Below the pieces are notes generated by a model, which was not told the DNA's origin, ran no database searches, and worked only from the letters and a program-made list of their open reading frames with translations. Below, piece by piece: positions 47,458 to 56,595 of a DNA stretch of 64,000 bases. Location: NCBI GenBank assembly GCA_965261255.1, contig CBDHCQ010000004.1, positions 1,860,001 through 1,924,000 of the forward strand. The letters are read 5' to 3'. Made by a program: the position numbers and the translations under genes. This DNA is from Bin80 sp965261255 (lineage in GTDB: Bacteria; Bacteroidota; Rhodothermia; Rhodothermales; Bin80). Position 1 is the stretch's first letter; every line of letters starts with the position of its first letter.

Positions 47458-47970
47458 GTGGAAGCTATCAGCCCCCTACGCTCCAGTGACCGCGAACGCG
47501 TGGTAGTATTTCTGGGATTTCTTACCAGCGAGGTGTGCCGCAAGGCCTGTTGTGAGCACGCGCAACCAGAAGTGCTGGCTGCAGCACTAACAAAACTCTG
47601 GTTTGAGGAGATTTACATCCCCGGCGAAGCCGCAGTTGAAGGCATCAAGCCCGTATCGACTCCCGAGGATTGTGCCCGCTTCAATGCCTGCTTTAGCGCC
47701 GAAGAACTTACCATGCTGGAACGGTTCCACGATTTCTTTGAGCTTCGGTTAAACTTTCTGATCAATCAGGTTCACGGGCGGGCATTTTTTCCAGACAACG
47801 ACAGTTGGCGGGGAGTCCTCCAGCATGCGCGCTACCTCCTCGCGGAGCTTGACCCAGACCCCGAATGGCTGCGCACGATGCTAGAAGGAATGATCCAAAA
47901 ACTTCAGAATGGGCAACTGATGGAAGGACTGCGAACCCCCCACCAGCTTTTATCACCCCGAGACAAATGA
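47458..47970 (+). CDS. Unknown protein, second of a two-gene unit
   Basis: A 170-residue acidic helical protein beginning with GTG directly after the previous stop (TAAGTG). It has cysteines in EVCRKACCEH and DCARFNACF, and a leucine-rich C-terminal half (MLERFHDFFELRLNFLINQVHGRAFFPDNDSW). No family is recognised. The tight spacing suggests the two products work together. Confidence 0.55.
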   Translation: MEAISPLRSSDRERVVVFLGFLTSEVCRKACCEHAQPEVLAAALTKLWFEEIYIPGEAAVEGIKPVSTPEDCARFNACFSAEELTMLERFHDFFELRLNFLINQVHGRAFFPDNDSWRGVLQHARYLLAELDPDPEWLRTMLEGMIQKLQNGQLMEGLRTPHQLLSPRDK

Positions 47971-48376
47971 AACCCATCCAGCAACCGGCTACGGAATGAA
48001 CAAGGCTACACGATTGTAAGACCACTGGGAATTTGTCCGTTGTACTCTCGTGATAAGCGAGGCTGTACCAAATACATGCAGCCCAAAACACCCATCGCGG
48101 GTGAAATTAGGATTTCGCAGGTCACATAAAGATTGGCACTATGCCTTGAGACGCATTCGCACAAGCCTCAACTGGCCAAGCCAAGAATCAGTGATTCACA
48201 GCCGTGATGTCTACAGTCTTCACGGCAAACAAGTAGCCTGACGTCCTGCTCCATTTAGTATCACTTACAACATACCGAGGAAGTGCGACTTGACTTCCTT
48301 TTGCCACACGAGTTGTTGCGCGGGATTCGCACCTGCTGGATATTGGCGCCGTTCCACGGCGCATGACGAATTTAGG
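47971..48376. other. 406-base gap, eroded sequence
   Basis: Short frames only, none recognisable. Together with the transposase and gpmI fragments downstream, it looks like decaying sequence. Confidence 0.35.
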
Positions 48377-48493
48377 TCAAGCAAAGATTCCACAACTCCA
48401 CAGAAGGAGGCACATCAATATTACAAGTGCAATAAGCCATACATTCACGCCTGCAAGCAGCCACACAATCTTTCTCTCGTTGCGTTCTGTCAT
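48377..48493 (-). CDS. Candidate single-helix small protein
   Basis: A 38-codon ATG frame: a charged start MTERNERK followed by one long helix (IVWLLAGVNVWLIALVILMCLLLW) and a short SCGIFA tail. The charge-then-helix pattern is better than expected by chance, but there is no operon context and no clear ribosome binding site. Confidence 0.35.
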   Translation of the reverse strand: MTERNERKIVWLLAGVNVWLIALVILMCLLLWSCGIFA

Positions 48494-48674
48494 TATGCCT
48501 AGCTGTCTGGTTTACGATTCACGGGACAAGCGTGGTGATTGCCACACCTGCAATTGACTAGGGAATCCCGAGGAAAATTGCTTGATACGAATATAATCCC
48601 AATTGATGTAGTTGTTTCTGGTAAGGTGCCAGAATCAGTTGACTTTGGGTGGTCGCACGCGGTTTGAGCTAGAC

Positions 48675-49046
48675 TCAACATAGGGCTTCAGCACCGGGAA
48701 GCTTGCGCAAGCGCGGCTCCGTCTCCTGGATCGCCATCGCAACCCACCGCTGACGCTGATTCGAGTTCACCCAGCGCTTGACCCGGCGCGTGCGGGCGCC
48801 CAGGCGGCTGTTGACGTTCTCGATGAGATTGGTGGTCCGTAAACTGCAGCCCGGTTCGCCCGCGACTCCCAGTCTGTGCAGCGTCAACGTCTCTTCCAGC
48901 CCCTCCGCCAGACTGTGAGCCGCGGCCGGCGCATGGGACTGCAAGTGTTCATACAGCGCCATCAGCGCCGCCTTCGCGTCCGTGTACGTCTCCTCACGGT
49001 ACGCCGCCTGCAGTCGCCGACGCACCGTTACCTGCTCCTCTTTTCT
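48675..49046 (-). pseudogene. IS256/Mutator-type transposase, C-terminal fragment
   Basis: About 120 residues match the C-terminal part of IS256-family transposases: EGLEETLTLHRLG, then TTNLIENVNSRLGARTRRVKRW and NQRQRWVAMAIQ. The N-terminal two thirds, with the first catalytic acids, are missing and the frame is closed by a stop just upstream. I could not define terminal inverted repeats. It is a dead insertion-sequence remnant. Confidence 0.8.
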
Positions 49047-49055
49047 TAGGCGCAA

Positions 49056-49372
49056 ATTAGGTTATTCACAGTGTACTGCCTGCATTCAGTGTATCAAACT
49101 TAGGCACTGATCTTGGGGATGAGATCTTTTCAGAGCTCCTCTAGGACGCAATTGGTGATGTTCTGGGCACTAATCTGCATGTAATGCGTAAACCCGCCCG
49201 TTGCACTCCTACTGTGGTACGACTCCGACGTCGAAGGTATTTCGAAATAGCTCTGATAGCTACGATATCTTATATCAGTTGGATTTTGTATTATTGCAGG
49301 GGCGTTCGTCCTTCGGTCGTGCGTCGTGCAGGTCACACATCCCATTCATGTTAACTCACATAGCGTAACGTA
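49056..49372. other. 317-base gap between IS fragment and cupredoxin gene
   Basis: AT-rich toward the cupredoxin gene, so its promoter probably lies here, but I cannot point to a consensus. No coding signal. Confidence 0.35.
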
Positions 49373-49885
49373 ATGAAATTTTTTCCATACTCAGCACTGA
49401 TTTTAGCCTTCGCCTTTGCATTTGCAGCGTGTGGTGGAAGTGAACAAGCTCCCGAATCCGAAATGGAGATGGATGCAATGGAAGCAGAGGGGACTGATCT
49501 TTCTGATGCTGCGGAAAGCATAACTATCCAACCCGCCGGCGACGAAATGAGATATGCCGTAGAAACTGTCACTGTTGCGGCAGGAGCCGAGGTTACCCTG
49601 GTTATGGAAAACACGGCCACTGCTCCTGCAATGATTCATAACATTGTCGTGCTCACTACGAATTCCGATGAAGATGCCAATCGGGTTGGTATGGCGGCGA
49701 TCGCAGCCATGGAAACGGATTACATACCGGAAGACGATGCCATACTTGCCTATACTCCAATGGCAAATCCAGGCGAGACCGTTGAGGTGACCTTCACAGC
49801 TCCTTCGGAGCCTGGAAATTACCGGTTTATTTGCACCTATCCCGGACATTTTGGCACGATGCAAGGAGTGCTGATTGTTCAGTAA
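49373..49885 (+). CDS. Azurin/plastocyanin-like cupredoxin lipoprotein
   Basis: A 170-residue lipoprotein (lipobox FAAC near residue 20) with an acidic linker and a cupredoxin domain. Type-1 copper ligands are visible: histidine in MIHNIVVL, then CTYPGHFGTM supplying Cys, His and Met. Such azurin-like proteins shuttle electrons in the periplasm or at the outer membrane, here possibly to a terminal oxidase. It stands alone between an IS fragment and a gpmI fragment. Confidence 0.85.
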   Translation: MKFFPYSALILAFAFAFAACGGSEQAPESEMEMDAMEAEGTDLSDAAESITIQPAGDEMRYAVETVTVAAGAEVTLVMENTATAPAMIHNIVVLTTNSDEDANRVGMAAIAAMETDYIPEDDAILAYTPMANPGETVEVTFTAPSEPGNYRFICTYPGHFGTMQGVLIVQ

Positions 49886-50225
49886 ATTGCGGGGAAGTCA
49901 GTTCCAGACCTGTACCCTCCTAAGAACCCATGGGGTATGGGCGTCCGGGAAATCCGCGCGCTCAGGGAAGGCCCTACCCTAGCCGAGGACAGATATAGAT
50001 AAACGTAGGTGTATCAAAAGAGGTGCCAGGACAAAGAGTTCCTCGCCCGCATTGGTGATCCTCAGGCTCCGCCCGACATTCTGCCAAACAAAGGTTCTGT
50101 CGTCGTTGCAAAGTCAGGATGATAGGACAGGTATCTGTAGATGGTTGTTGTCCTACGGGTAGTTACTGCAGCCGAATACACGGGCGATTGCATGCTCTGT
50201 AGATTGCCACTTTGGGATACATATT
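49886..50225. other. 340-base gap
   Basis: No recognisable gene. It may contain further, unreadable parts of the gpmI relic that follows. Confidence 0.3.
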
Positions 50226-50522
50226 ACCAAGCTTGACCGCACCGGAGCAGGCGAAGCTGCATATCGCTCCGCTGAGGCATCGCGGAATGGGAAGTTTCAG
50301 TTTGTATGCCTCAACTTTGCCAATCTAGATTTGGCAGGGCATACAGGGGCAATAAAGGCGGCTGTTGAAGCCGCGCGTGTAGTGGCAGAAGCCACTTATG
50401 CTGCAGGATACAGCACGAGCGGATCATTGAAATGCCGACCGTATGCGGAACAAGGATGGATCCCCGAATACGACTCATTCCACTGCATTCGTGCCACACT
50501 TAATCATCGAGGATGGCTTTAA
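50226..50522 (+). pseudogene. Fragment of cofactor-independent phosphoglycerate mutase
   Basis: One open frame encodes GKFQFVCLNFANLDLAGHTG and then AAVEAARVVAEATYAAGYS. This matches the GpmI stretch ending FVCLNFANPDMVGHTG, whose following helix is AVEAVDACVGRVVEAALAAGYS. The next GpmI motif (ADHGNAD) is gone and the frame ends in unrelated residues. About 70 of some 510 residues remain and no start is present. It is a decayed copy; an intact enzyme must be elsewhere if needed. Confidence 0.7.
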
Positions 50523-50831
50523 GGGCCTGAATCGACCGGGCAAGTCACAGGAATTCGCACCCACGGTTTTGTGATTGATGGGATTATAATTTCCGCAAGC
50601 GATGACAGGGAGGGTACTTGTTGATATTTGAAAAATTGCAGTGCCAAAGCCAAAAAGATCATTGACATCCGTCAGGGTGCGCTGCGTTCGCACCGCAATC
50701 AGAGGGCACATGCACAATAATCTGGGGCAGGCGGTTCAGCCAACGAAGACTTTCAGCGGACGCTTTGATGTCTCGTGCTTATCTTCAATGGCGAACGTAT
50801 TTCATAGACCTGCTACGGGGGAAGAATTCTC
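50523..50831. other. 309-base gap upstream of the GH3 gene
   Basis: No supported gene. A GGGGGAA purine stretch at about 50816-50822 could serve as the GH3 ribosome binding site. Confidence 0.35.
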
Positions 50832-52856
50832 ATGCTGCGTGTTATCACCATTATTGTATTGTGGGTACTGATTCTGGCCGGTGTTGCGGTACTGGGTTTC
50901 TACGCCTACTACGGCATTGCGGCCAATAACGCAAAGACAAGCCTCGGGCCAGAAGCTCCCGTTCTGGAGGCCAACGGCATTCAATATCGGGATTTGAACA
51001 AGAATGGCGTGATGGACGAGTACGAAAACCCCGATGCGCCCGTGGCGGAGCGGGTTCGGGATGTGTTGTCGCAAATGAATCTGGAGGAGAAAGCGGGGAT
51101 GATGTTCATTAATATGATTGGCACGTTACCTGATGGATCCCTGCAGGAGCGGCCGACGCCGAGCAATCCTTTTACGTTCATGATTCCCACCAATTCCGAG
51201 ATGATTGTGCGCCGCCACATGAATCACTTCAACATTATGCAGAGTCACGATCCAGCTGCTATGGCGGCTTGGTACAACAGCGTGCAAAATCTTGCGGAAC
51301 GTACGCGGCTGGGCATTCCGATCACTATTGCTTCAGATCCGAGACATAGCTTTCCTAGCAGCGAGGCAGCGTCCATGTTTGCCGGTGATTTTTCCGTTTG
51401 GCCAGAACCCCTTGGCCTCGCCGCAACGCGCGATACATTTCTGGTCGAGGAGTTTGGCAATATTGCACGACAAGAGTACCTGGCGGTGGGCATCAGGCTT
51501 GCACTTCATCCCATGTTAGATTTGGCGACTGAACCACGCTGGTCGCGCATTTATGGTACTTTTGGCGAAGATGCGGACCTGTCGGCCAGTATGGGGCGTG
51601 CATACATTCGCGGATTGCAGGGCGAATCAGTTGGCACTGAGAGTGTCGCAACGATGTCCAAGCATTTTCCCGGTGGCGGGCCGCAGGACGACGGATGGGA
51701 GGCACATTTCTCGTACGGCAAGGATCAGGTCTATCCAGGCAACAAGTTTGACCTGCATGTGTCGCCGTTTGTGGAAGGGGCTATGGCGGCAAACACTGCG
51801 CAAATCATGGTGAGCTATGCTGTGGGTGTGGGTATCACCGAAGATGGTGTCGGCTTCGCATTCAGCCCTTCCATTGTGACTGATCTGCTACGTACGGACC
51901 TTGGATTTGAAGGCGTTATCAGTACGGATTGGGCAGTTCTGAGCAGTAAGCGTTTGCTAGGCTTTACCATGCTAGAATCTCCAGGATGGGGTGTCGAAGA
52001 TTTGGCGCCTATTGATCGTGCAGAAAAAGCGCTGGCAGCTGGTATTGATTTGTTCGGAGGAGAATCCAATCCTGAGTGGATTGTAGAGTTGGTAAATTCA
52101 GGCAGAGTTCAGGAATCGCGCTTAGACAGCTCCGTGGGTCGGCTACTCAGGGATAAGTTCTTGCTTGGGCTGTTTGATGACCCGTACGTTGACGAAAACG
52201 CTGCAGGTAGCGTAGTAGGATCTGCCTCCTTCATGGAGGCGGGCAGAATTGCCCAACAGAAGTCTATTGTGCTTTTGAAGAACATGACAACGGACAGTGG
52301 TTCCTTTTTACCTCTCGGACCAGATGAGCGAATATTTGTGCAGAATGTGGATAGTAGTGTAGCATCTCGTTATGCTACGGTCGTCGGTAATCCCGCTGAG
52401 GCCACTGTAGCCCTGCTCAGGGTTCACGCGCCTTATGAACCTCCGCGCGGTAGCGGCATGCTGGAGGGGTTATTTCATCAGGGTGATCTGGATTTTAAGG
52501 GGACGGAGCTGGACGAAATATTGTCGATTACCCGATCCCTCCCGACGATCGTTGACATTTACCTTGACCGTCCTGCCGTTATTCCTGAGATAGCGGAAAG
52601 TGCTGCGGCAGTCTTGGGCAATTTTGGAGCATCGGACGAAGTGATTCTGGATGCAGTTTTCGGGCGGTTTGATCCTTCAGGGAGTCTGCCGCTTGAATTG
52701 CCATCGTCAATGGATGCTGTCCGTGCACAGTTAGAGGATGTACCCTATGACAGCGAAGATCCTCTTTTTCCGTTTGGATTCGGCCTGAGCTATTCCCCAA
52801 CGGATACAGTTAGTTCAACACAAATCACGCAATTACCGGATTCCGTTCAATTTTAG
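50832..52856 (+). CDS. Membrane-anchored glycoside hydrolase family 3
   Basis: A 674-residue protein with an N-terminal helix (about 4-27) and an EF-hand-like loop DLNKNGVMDEYE. The GH3 catalytic domain includes NLEEKAGMMF, IASDPRH, WPEPLGLAATRD, KHFPGGG and the nucleophile region GFEGVISTDW. A C-terminal GH3 domain ends with LFPFGFGLSYS. It probably hydrolyses beta-glucosides or related sugars outside the cytoplasm. No sugar-uptake genes are adjacent, so substrate is open. Confidence 0.9.
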   Translation: MLRVITIIVLWVLILAGVAVLGFYAYYGIAANNAKTSLGPEAPVLEANGIQYRDLNKNGVMDEYENPDAPVAERVRDVLSQMNLEEKAGMMFINMIGTLPDGSLQERPTPSNPFTFMIPTNSEMIVRRHMNHFNIMQSHDPAAMAAWYNSVQNLAERTRLGIPITIASDPRHSFPSSEAASMFAGDFSVWPEPLGLAATRDTFLVEEFGNIARQEYLAVGIRLALHPMLDLATEPRWSRIYGTFGEDADLSASMGRAYIRGLQGESVGTESVATMSKHFPGGGPQDDGWEAHFSYGKDQVYPGNKFDLHVSPFVEGAMAANTAQIMVSYAVGVGITEDGVGFAFSPSIVTDLLRTDLGFEGVISTDWAVLSSKRLLGFTMLESPGWGVEDLAPIDRAEKALAAGIDLFGGESNPEWIVELVNSGRVQESRLDSSVGRLLRDKFLLGLFDDPYVDENAAGSVVGSASFMEAGRIAQQKSIVLLKNMTTDSGSFLPLGPDERIFVQNVDSSVASRYATVVGNPAEATVALLRVHAPYEPPRGSGMLEGLFHQGDLDFKGTELDEILSITRSLPTIVDIYLDRPAVIPEIAESAAAVLGNFGASDEVILDAVFGRFDPSGSLPLELPSSMDAVRAQLEDVPYDSEDPLFPFGFGLSYSPTDTVSSTQITQLPDSVQF

Positions 52857-53080
52857 GGATGCGTAGCAGATGAAAGCCGTTGTTAAGAATATTAAACCCC
52901 TCTATGGAGCATCACCACGGCCATAGTACTGACGGTGATCAACGGCCCTGTGTAAAGTATCAACGGCCGAATCAAACTGTCACAACACGCTCTCGTGGAT
53001 TCCAAGACAATGAGCGATTGGTAAATCCCTTCTAGTCCCATCTCGAAGGGCCTGACTTGTGTCCCGGAACGAGCTGAAAA

Positions 53081-53100
53081 TCAATTTTTGACAAAATTGA
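53081..53100. promoter_or_regulatory. Inverted repeat, eight-base arms
   Basis: TCAATTTT-tgac-AAAATTGA is perfect. With the next palindrome it forms a symmetrical pair between the GH3 gene and the small ORF. It could be an operator or an AT-rich bidirectional terminator. Confidence 0.35.
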
Positions 53101-53101
53101 C

Positions 53102-53117
53102 CAAAAAGCCCTTTTTG
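53102..53117 (+). terminator. Hairpin with T run
   Basis: CAAAAAG-cc-CTTTTTG, a perfect stem with seven-base arms directly after the previous palindrome. The run of T in the second arm gives some terminator character; the GH3 stop is 246 bases upstream. Confidence 0.3.
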
Positions 53118-53197
53118 AACTAGAACACACGCAGTATAAACCCTGGAAGTAGCACGCCATCCACAATGCTACCCCAAGGCGGAGACTCCATCTGAAT

Positions 53198-53353
53198 ATG
53201 CCAAATAAACCTCCAACATTCTACCAGAGAATGCGCACCCTGAACTATCACCTCGGCCTGTACAAGGCAACATGTACGGATGATCTGCGTTTCCCTGCCC
53301 TGACTCCGAAAAAATGCTTTATTGCTGCGCCAATCCATGCGCAAGAAGAATAA
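53198..53353 (+). CDS. Candidate 51-residue protein ahead of the PH-like gene
   Basis: ATG frame starting MPNKPPTFYQRMRTLNYHLGLYKATC and ending APIHAQEE. It overlaps the start of the next gene by 17 bases, an arrangement that would couple translation. Soluble and basic, with two cysteines. No family is recognised. Confidence 0.4.
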   Translation: MPNKPPTFYQRMRTLNYHLGLYKATCTDDLRFPALTPKKCFIAAPIHAQEE

Positions 53354-53678
53354 AATCGAGCTTGACCGAGTCCTGAACGGCGAGACCATTCTTCATAAGG
53401 ATCGTGTGCGATGTGATATTGCTATGGGTTCCAAGCCACGTAAGAATACCCTGCTTCATACGAATTCCCGTCTGTTGCTCTATTCCCGAACTCCAATGGG
53501 ACTCCAGCTCACTATTGTTCGCTACAGTGAGGTTGAATGCATTACTTCGGGAAAGACCAAAGGACGGCCCTATTTGCAACTACTGGGAGACGATGCACGT
53601 GTGTTACTTCTCTTCAAGTCCAAGTCCGCTCGCGAAGACTATAGGAGATTCTTTGAAGGGCGCATTCCGGACGAATGA
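53337..53678 (+). CDS. Small PH-like domain protein
   Basis: A 113-residue protein starting MRKKNKIELDRVL at the ATG 53337. The pattern of strands (RVRCDIAMG, NTLLHTNSRLLLYSR, LTIVRYSEVECI, RPYLQLLGDDARVLLLF) followed by the helix SAREDYRRFFEGRI is that of a bacterial PH domain. Such domains bind ligands or partners at the membrane. It precedes the metallophosphoesterase gene by 94 bases. The fold call is by eye. Confidence 0.55.
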   Translation: MRKKNKIELDRVLNGETILHKDRVRCDIAMGSKPRKNTLLHTNSRLLLYSRTPMGLQLTIVRYSEVECITSGKTKGRPYLQLLGDDARVLLLFKSKSAREDYRRFFEGRIPDE

Positions 53679-53772
53679 TACCCTTCCTGAAAATTATTCA
53701 GATCCATATTACATCCCTCGACTCGGCCTTTAAGCCGTATGTTTTACTCTAACAGCTTGTTGCTCCCCCTGC

Positions 53773-54609
53773 ATGGATGGTAATGTAAATTATTATCGCA
53801 CGATTTGGCTGTCCGACTTTCATCTCGGCACAAAGGACTGCAAAGCCGCTTACCTACTTGACTTTCTCCGCCATAACGAAAGTGAAACACTCTATCTGGT
53901 AGGTGACATTTTTGACGGCTGGGCCCTGTCCCGCTCCTGGAACTGGGATCAATTTCATAATGATGTGATCCAAAAACTGCTGCGCAAAGCGCGAAAAGGA
54001 ACAAGCGTGATTTACCTGCCAGGAAATCATGATGAATTTGCTAGAGACTACCTCGGGCTCCAGTTTGGCCGTGTACGGATTGAAGAAGAAGTGATACACG
54101 AAACCGCAGATGGACGCAAGCTACTGGTGCTACACGGAGATGTATTTGACGGCATGATTCGACATGCGCGCTGGATCTCGGTTATCGGCGCCAGGGCTTA
54201 TCATGCACTGTTGTTCTTGAACCGTTGGGTTAACCGATGTCGGCGTTTCTTTGGAATGCCCTACTGGTCGCTTTCGGCATATCTCAAACACCGGACCAAG
54301 CGTGCAGTGCAGTTCATCGCCAACTTTGAGAACGCTATGGTTGGCGTCGCTAAGGCAAAGAATGCCGACGGCGTCGTATGCGGACACGTCCACTTTGCCG
54401 AAATCCGGGAAATCGGATCCATTCTTTACGCCAATTCAGGTGACTGGATGGAGAGTTGTACCGGACTAGTTGAGCATTTTGATGGCAGACTGGAACTTTT
54501 GCACTGGGTCGCTATGGATCATCAACCTCAACTTCTACGGAATGGGGGCGATGGACAGTCTACTGGGATACCCAAAATCGTATTAAAGAAACCTCCCAGC
54601 AATGGCTAA
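53773..54609 (+). CDS. LpxH-like metallophosphoesterase
   Basis: A 278-residue calcineurin-type phosphoesterase. Metal motifs in order: LSDFHLG, GDIFDGW, GNHDE, HGDVFD and GHVHFAE. This group includes UDP-2,3-diacylglucosamine hydrolases of lipid A synthesis, and the 278-residue form with a mid helical insertion is common in Bacteroidota. Its end overlaps the glycosyltransferase gene by eight bases, so the two probably act in one cell-envelope pathway. Confidence 0.85.
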   Translation: MDGNVNYYRTIWLSDFHLGTKDCKAAYLLDFLRHNESETLYLVGDIFDGWALSRSWNWDQFHNDVIQKLLRKARKGTSVIYLPGNHDEFARDYLGLQFGRVRIEEEVIHETADGRKLLVLHGDVFDGMIRHARWISVIGARAYHALLFLNRWVNRCRRFFGMPYWSLSAYLKHRTKRAVQFIANFENAMVGVAKAKNADGVVCGHVHFAEIREIGSILYANSGDWMESCTGLVEHFDGRLELLHWVAMDHQPQLLRNGGDGQSTGIPKIVLKKPPSNG

Positions 54610-55798
54610 GCTGCGCGTTCTGTTTATCGTGCAGGGAGAGGGACGCGGCCATATGACACAGGCACTTGCCCTTGCATCAATGCTGCGCAGAGCAGGTCAT
54701 TCCGTTTGTAAAACGGTGGTTAGCAAGGGTGGAGACAGCGAGGTTCCAAGCTACTTTGAAGAGGGATTACAGTCCCCGGTAATGCAGGTTCCCAGCGGTC
54801 GCTTCTTTGTCAACAAAGAAACCCGGAGCGTCGACTGGGGGCGTACGATACTCAGTAACAGCTTCAAATGGGCGCAGTTCAATCGGAGTTTTGCAATATT
54901 GAGTGAATTGCTCCGAAGCGAACGCCCGGATGTGATTGTAAACTTTTACGAACCGCTTGCCGGACTCTTTATGCTACGGGAGCGCCTCGTAACCCCAATG
55001 GTTGCGGTAGCGCACCAATTCATGTTCCTGCACCCGGAGTATCGTTTCCCTTCCGGTTATGATGTACAGAAATTGTCAACGATCTCCTTCACTCGTCTAA
55101 CCGGACTGGGAGCCGAGCGTCGACTGGCTCTCTCTCTGTACGATGCCAAACCCCTGCCAGACAAGAAGATCGTGGTTATGCCTCCCCTCTTGAGAGATGA
55201 GTTTTTTGAACTGCCCAAAGACGTGAGCGAACCCTTCTTCCTCGTCTATCTATTCCATCACAGCCTGAGCAAAGATGTGATTGCCTGGCATAAACGCAAC
55301 CCCAAGTTTAGACTGCACTGTTTCTGGAATAACGACGACGCCGAAGAAATCACACATTACAGTGATACTCTGACTTTCCACCGCTTGCACGGCCAGCGAT
55401 TTCTGGATATGATGGCACGCTGCCAGGGCATTGTTACGACCTCTGGCTTCGAGAGTATGGCAGAAGCCATGTACCTGGGCAAGCCTCTTATGCTTAATCC
55501 ATTACATCAGCATTTTGAGCAGCACTGCAATGGCCTAGACGGCACCAGTGTGGGAGCTGCCGTGCAAACCAACGATTTTAACCTGGATCACCTGGTCAAA
55601 TTTGTGCCTGATTACAATTTTGACACGACCAAACTCCGGGCCTGGATTGGCAAAGCAGAGACGATGTTTGTCCGAGAGCTGGAGCAAGTGGCCAGCAAAA
55701 AACAGTCACCCAAGCGGCGGCGACGCAGCATTATTGACGCTGCACTGTCCCTAACCTCAGACAAGCCCCCTACTCTCCCGGGCTGGCTTACTAAGTGA
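54602..55798 (+). CDS. Glycosyltransferase (GT-B fold)
   Basis: A 398-residue protein starting VLFIVQGEGRGHMTQALALASMLRRAGH, the N-terminal signature of a GT-B family found also in archaea (MJ1255-like). A nucleotide-sugar binding region follows in VTTSGFESMAEAMYLGKPLML and HFEQHCNG. It is translationally coupled to the LpxH-like gene. It likely glycosylates a lipid or envelope component; the acceptor is unknown. Confidence 0.82.
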   Translation: MAKLRVLFIVQGEGRGHMTQALALASMLRRAGHSVCKTVVSKGGDSEVPSYFEEGLQSPVMQVPSGRFFVNKETRSVDWGRTILSNSFKWAQFNRSFAILSELLRSERPDVIVNFYEPLAGLFMLRERLVTPMVAVAHQFMFLHPEYRFPSGYDVQKLSTISFTRLTGLGAERRLALSLYDAKPLPDKKIVVMPPLLRDEFFELPKDVSEPFFLVYLFHHSLSKDVIAWHKRNPKFRLHCFWNNDDAEEITHYSDTLTFHRLHGQRFLDMMARCQGIVTTSGFESMAEAMYLGKPLMLNPLHQHFEQHCNGLDGTSVGAAVQTNDFNLDHLVKFVPDYNFDTTKLRAWIGKAETMFVRELEQVASKKQSPKRRRRSIIDAALSLTSDKPPTLPGWLTK

Positions 55799-55953
55799 TC
55801 TGCTACTGGGTATCCCGCCACAAGAGCGTCTGACATAGAACATCACACTCCCGACCAAGGCGGGTCAGGTTTATTCCGATTTAACAGAGGCTACTCAGAA
55901 CCGACAACCCCTATATAGACAGGGGGTACGCACTTGATGCTCACCCGGATAGG

Positions 55954-56085
55954 TTATGCTCCCGCGGAATGCTGCGTCACGCTTGCCCGTTGCATCCGAT
56001 CTTTGCCTACCCAAACAGCTATGCCAATGGCTGTCGTCATAAGACCTGCAATCCCCAGTAGACGCCAATAACTACGCTTTTTCAT
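55954..56085 (-). CDS. Possible 43-residue membrane protein
   Basis: From ATG 56085: MKKRSYWRLLGIAGLMTTAIGIAVWVG, one basic stretch and one helix, then a short hydrophilic tail. It is shaped like a genuine small membrane or secreted peptide but stands alone. Confidence 0.35.
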   Translation of the reverse strand: MKKRSYWRLLGIAGLMTTAIGIAVWVGKDRMQRASVTQHSAGA

Positions 56086-56180
56086 GGTGCTAGATGCATG
56101 TGGTTTGGTTATCAATGGGCTCGAAAACCCGCGCTCACTCTTAATACACATGACGCGCCGTACATACATAAAGCAACGGT

Positions 56181-56306
56181 ATGATCTCTATGAAATCTTT
56201 TTTTAGCGATAATGACCTGAGTACACTCCCCGACGGCATCTTTGAGAATCTCACCGAATTGTATCTGGCAGATGATATCAAGATCGGCGGCTTAGAACTA
56301 GCCTGA
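56181..56306 (+). pseudogene. Fragment of a leucine-rich-repeat protein gene
   Basis: A 41-codon frame contains SDNDLSTLPDGIFENLTELYLADD, one leucine-rich repeat with the LPDGIFxNLTxL consensus of BspA-like or extracellular LRR proteins. A full gene would carry many repeats. The frame ends inside the direct repeat that begins at 56299, so the break point may be the repeat itself. Confidence 0.5.
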
Positions 56307-56377
56307 ATTTCTAACCACATTTTTTGATGATACTGTGATCTGGGTTTGTGTGGAACTAGGGATATTCAAGGATGATG
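56299..56377 (+). repeat. Left copy of an imperfect direct repeat flanking the mutagenesis cassette
   Basis: Begins TAGCCTGAATTTCTAACCAC and ends ATATTCAAGGATGATG. It aligns over about 78 bases with 61371-61449 at roughly three-quarters identity, counted by eye with a few one-base gaps. Confidence 0.65.
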
Positions 56378-56595
56378 TTGGAAATTCAAGCTAGCGCCAA
56401 GTCCACTCCGCGATTCCTCGTGTGGTCAGTAACTACCCTTTGGGCTCCCGCAACCTCCACATAAGCCAGGGTCCCCTGAAGTCCGCAGGTTTGGATAACA
56501 CAACTCGGTACCCTTCCAGGCGACATGAAACGCAGTATATGTAGGACTTGGAGAGACTTTATGATCATTAGTCCGTAACATGTAGTTACGATCTT
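56307..56595. other. Gap upstream of the DUF6504 gene
   Basis: 289 bases that include most of the left repeat. Two long overlapping minus-strand frames cross it into the DUF6504 gene, but neither resembles a known protein. Confidence 0.3.

Larger units (their letters stand above)
52857..53197. other. 341-base gap with tandem palindromes
   Basis: Contains the two adjacent inverted repeats listed separately near its 3' side. No coding sequence is seen. Confidence 0.4.
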
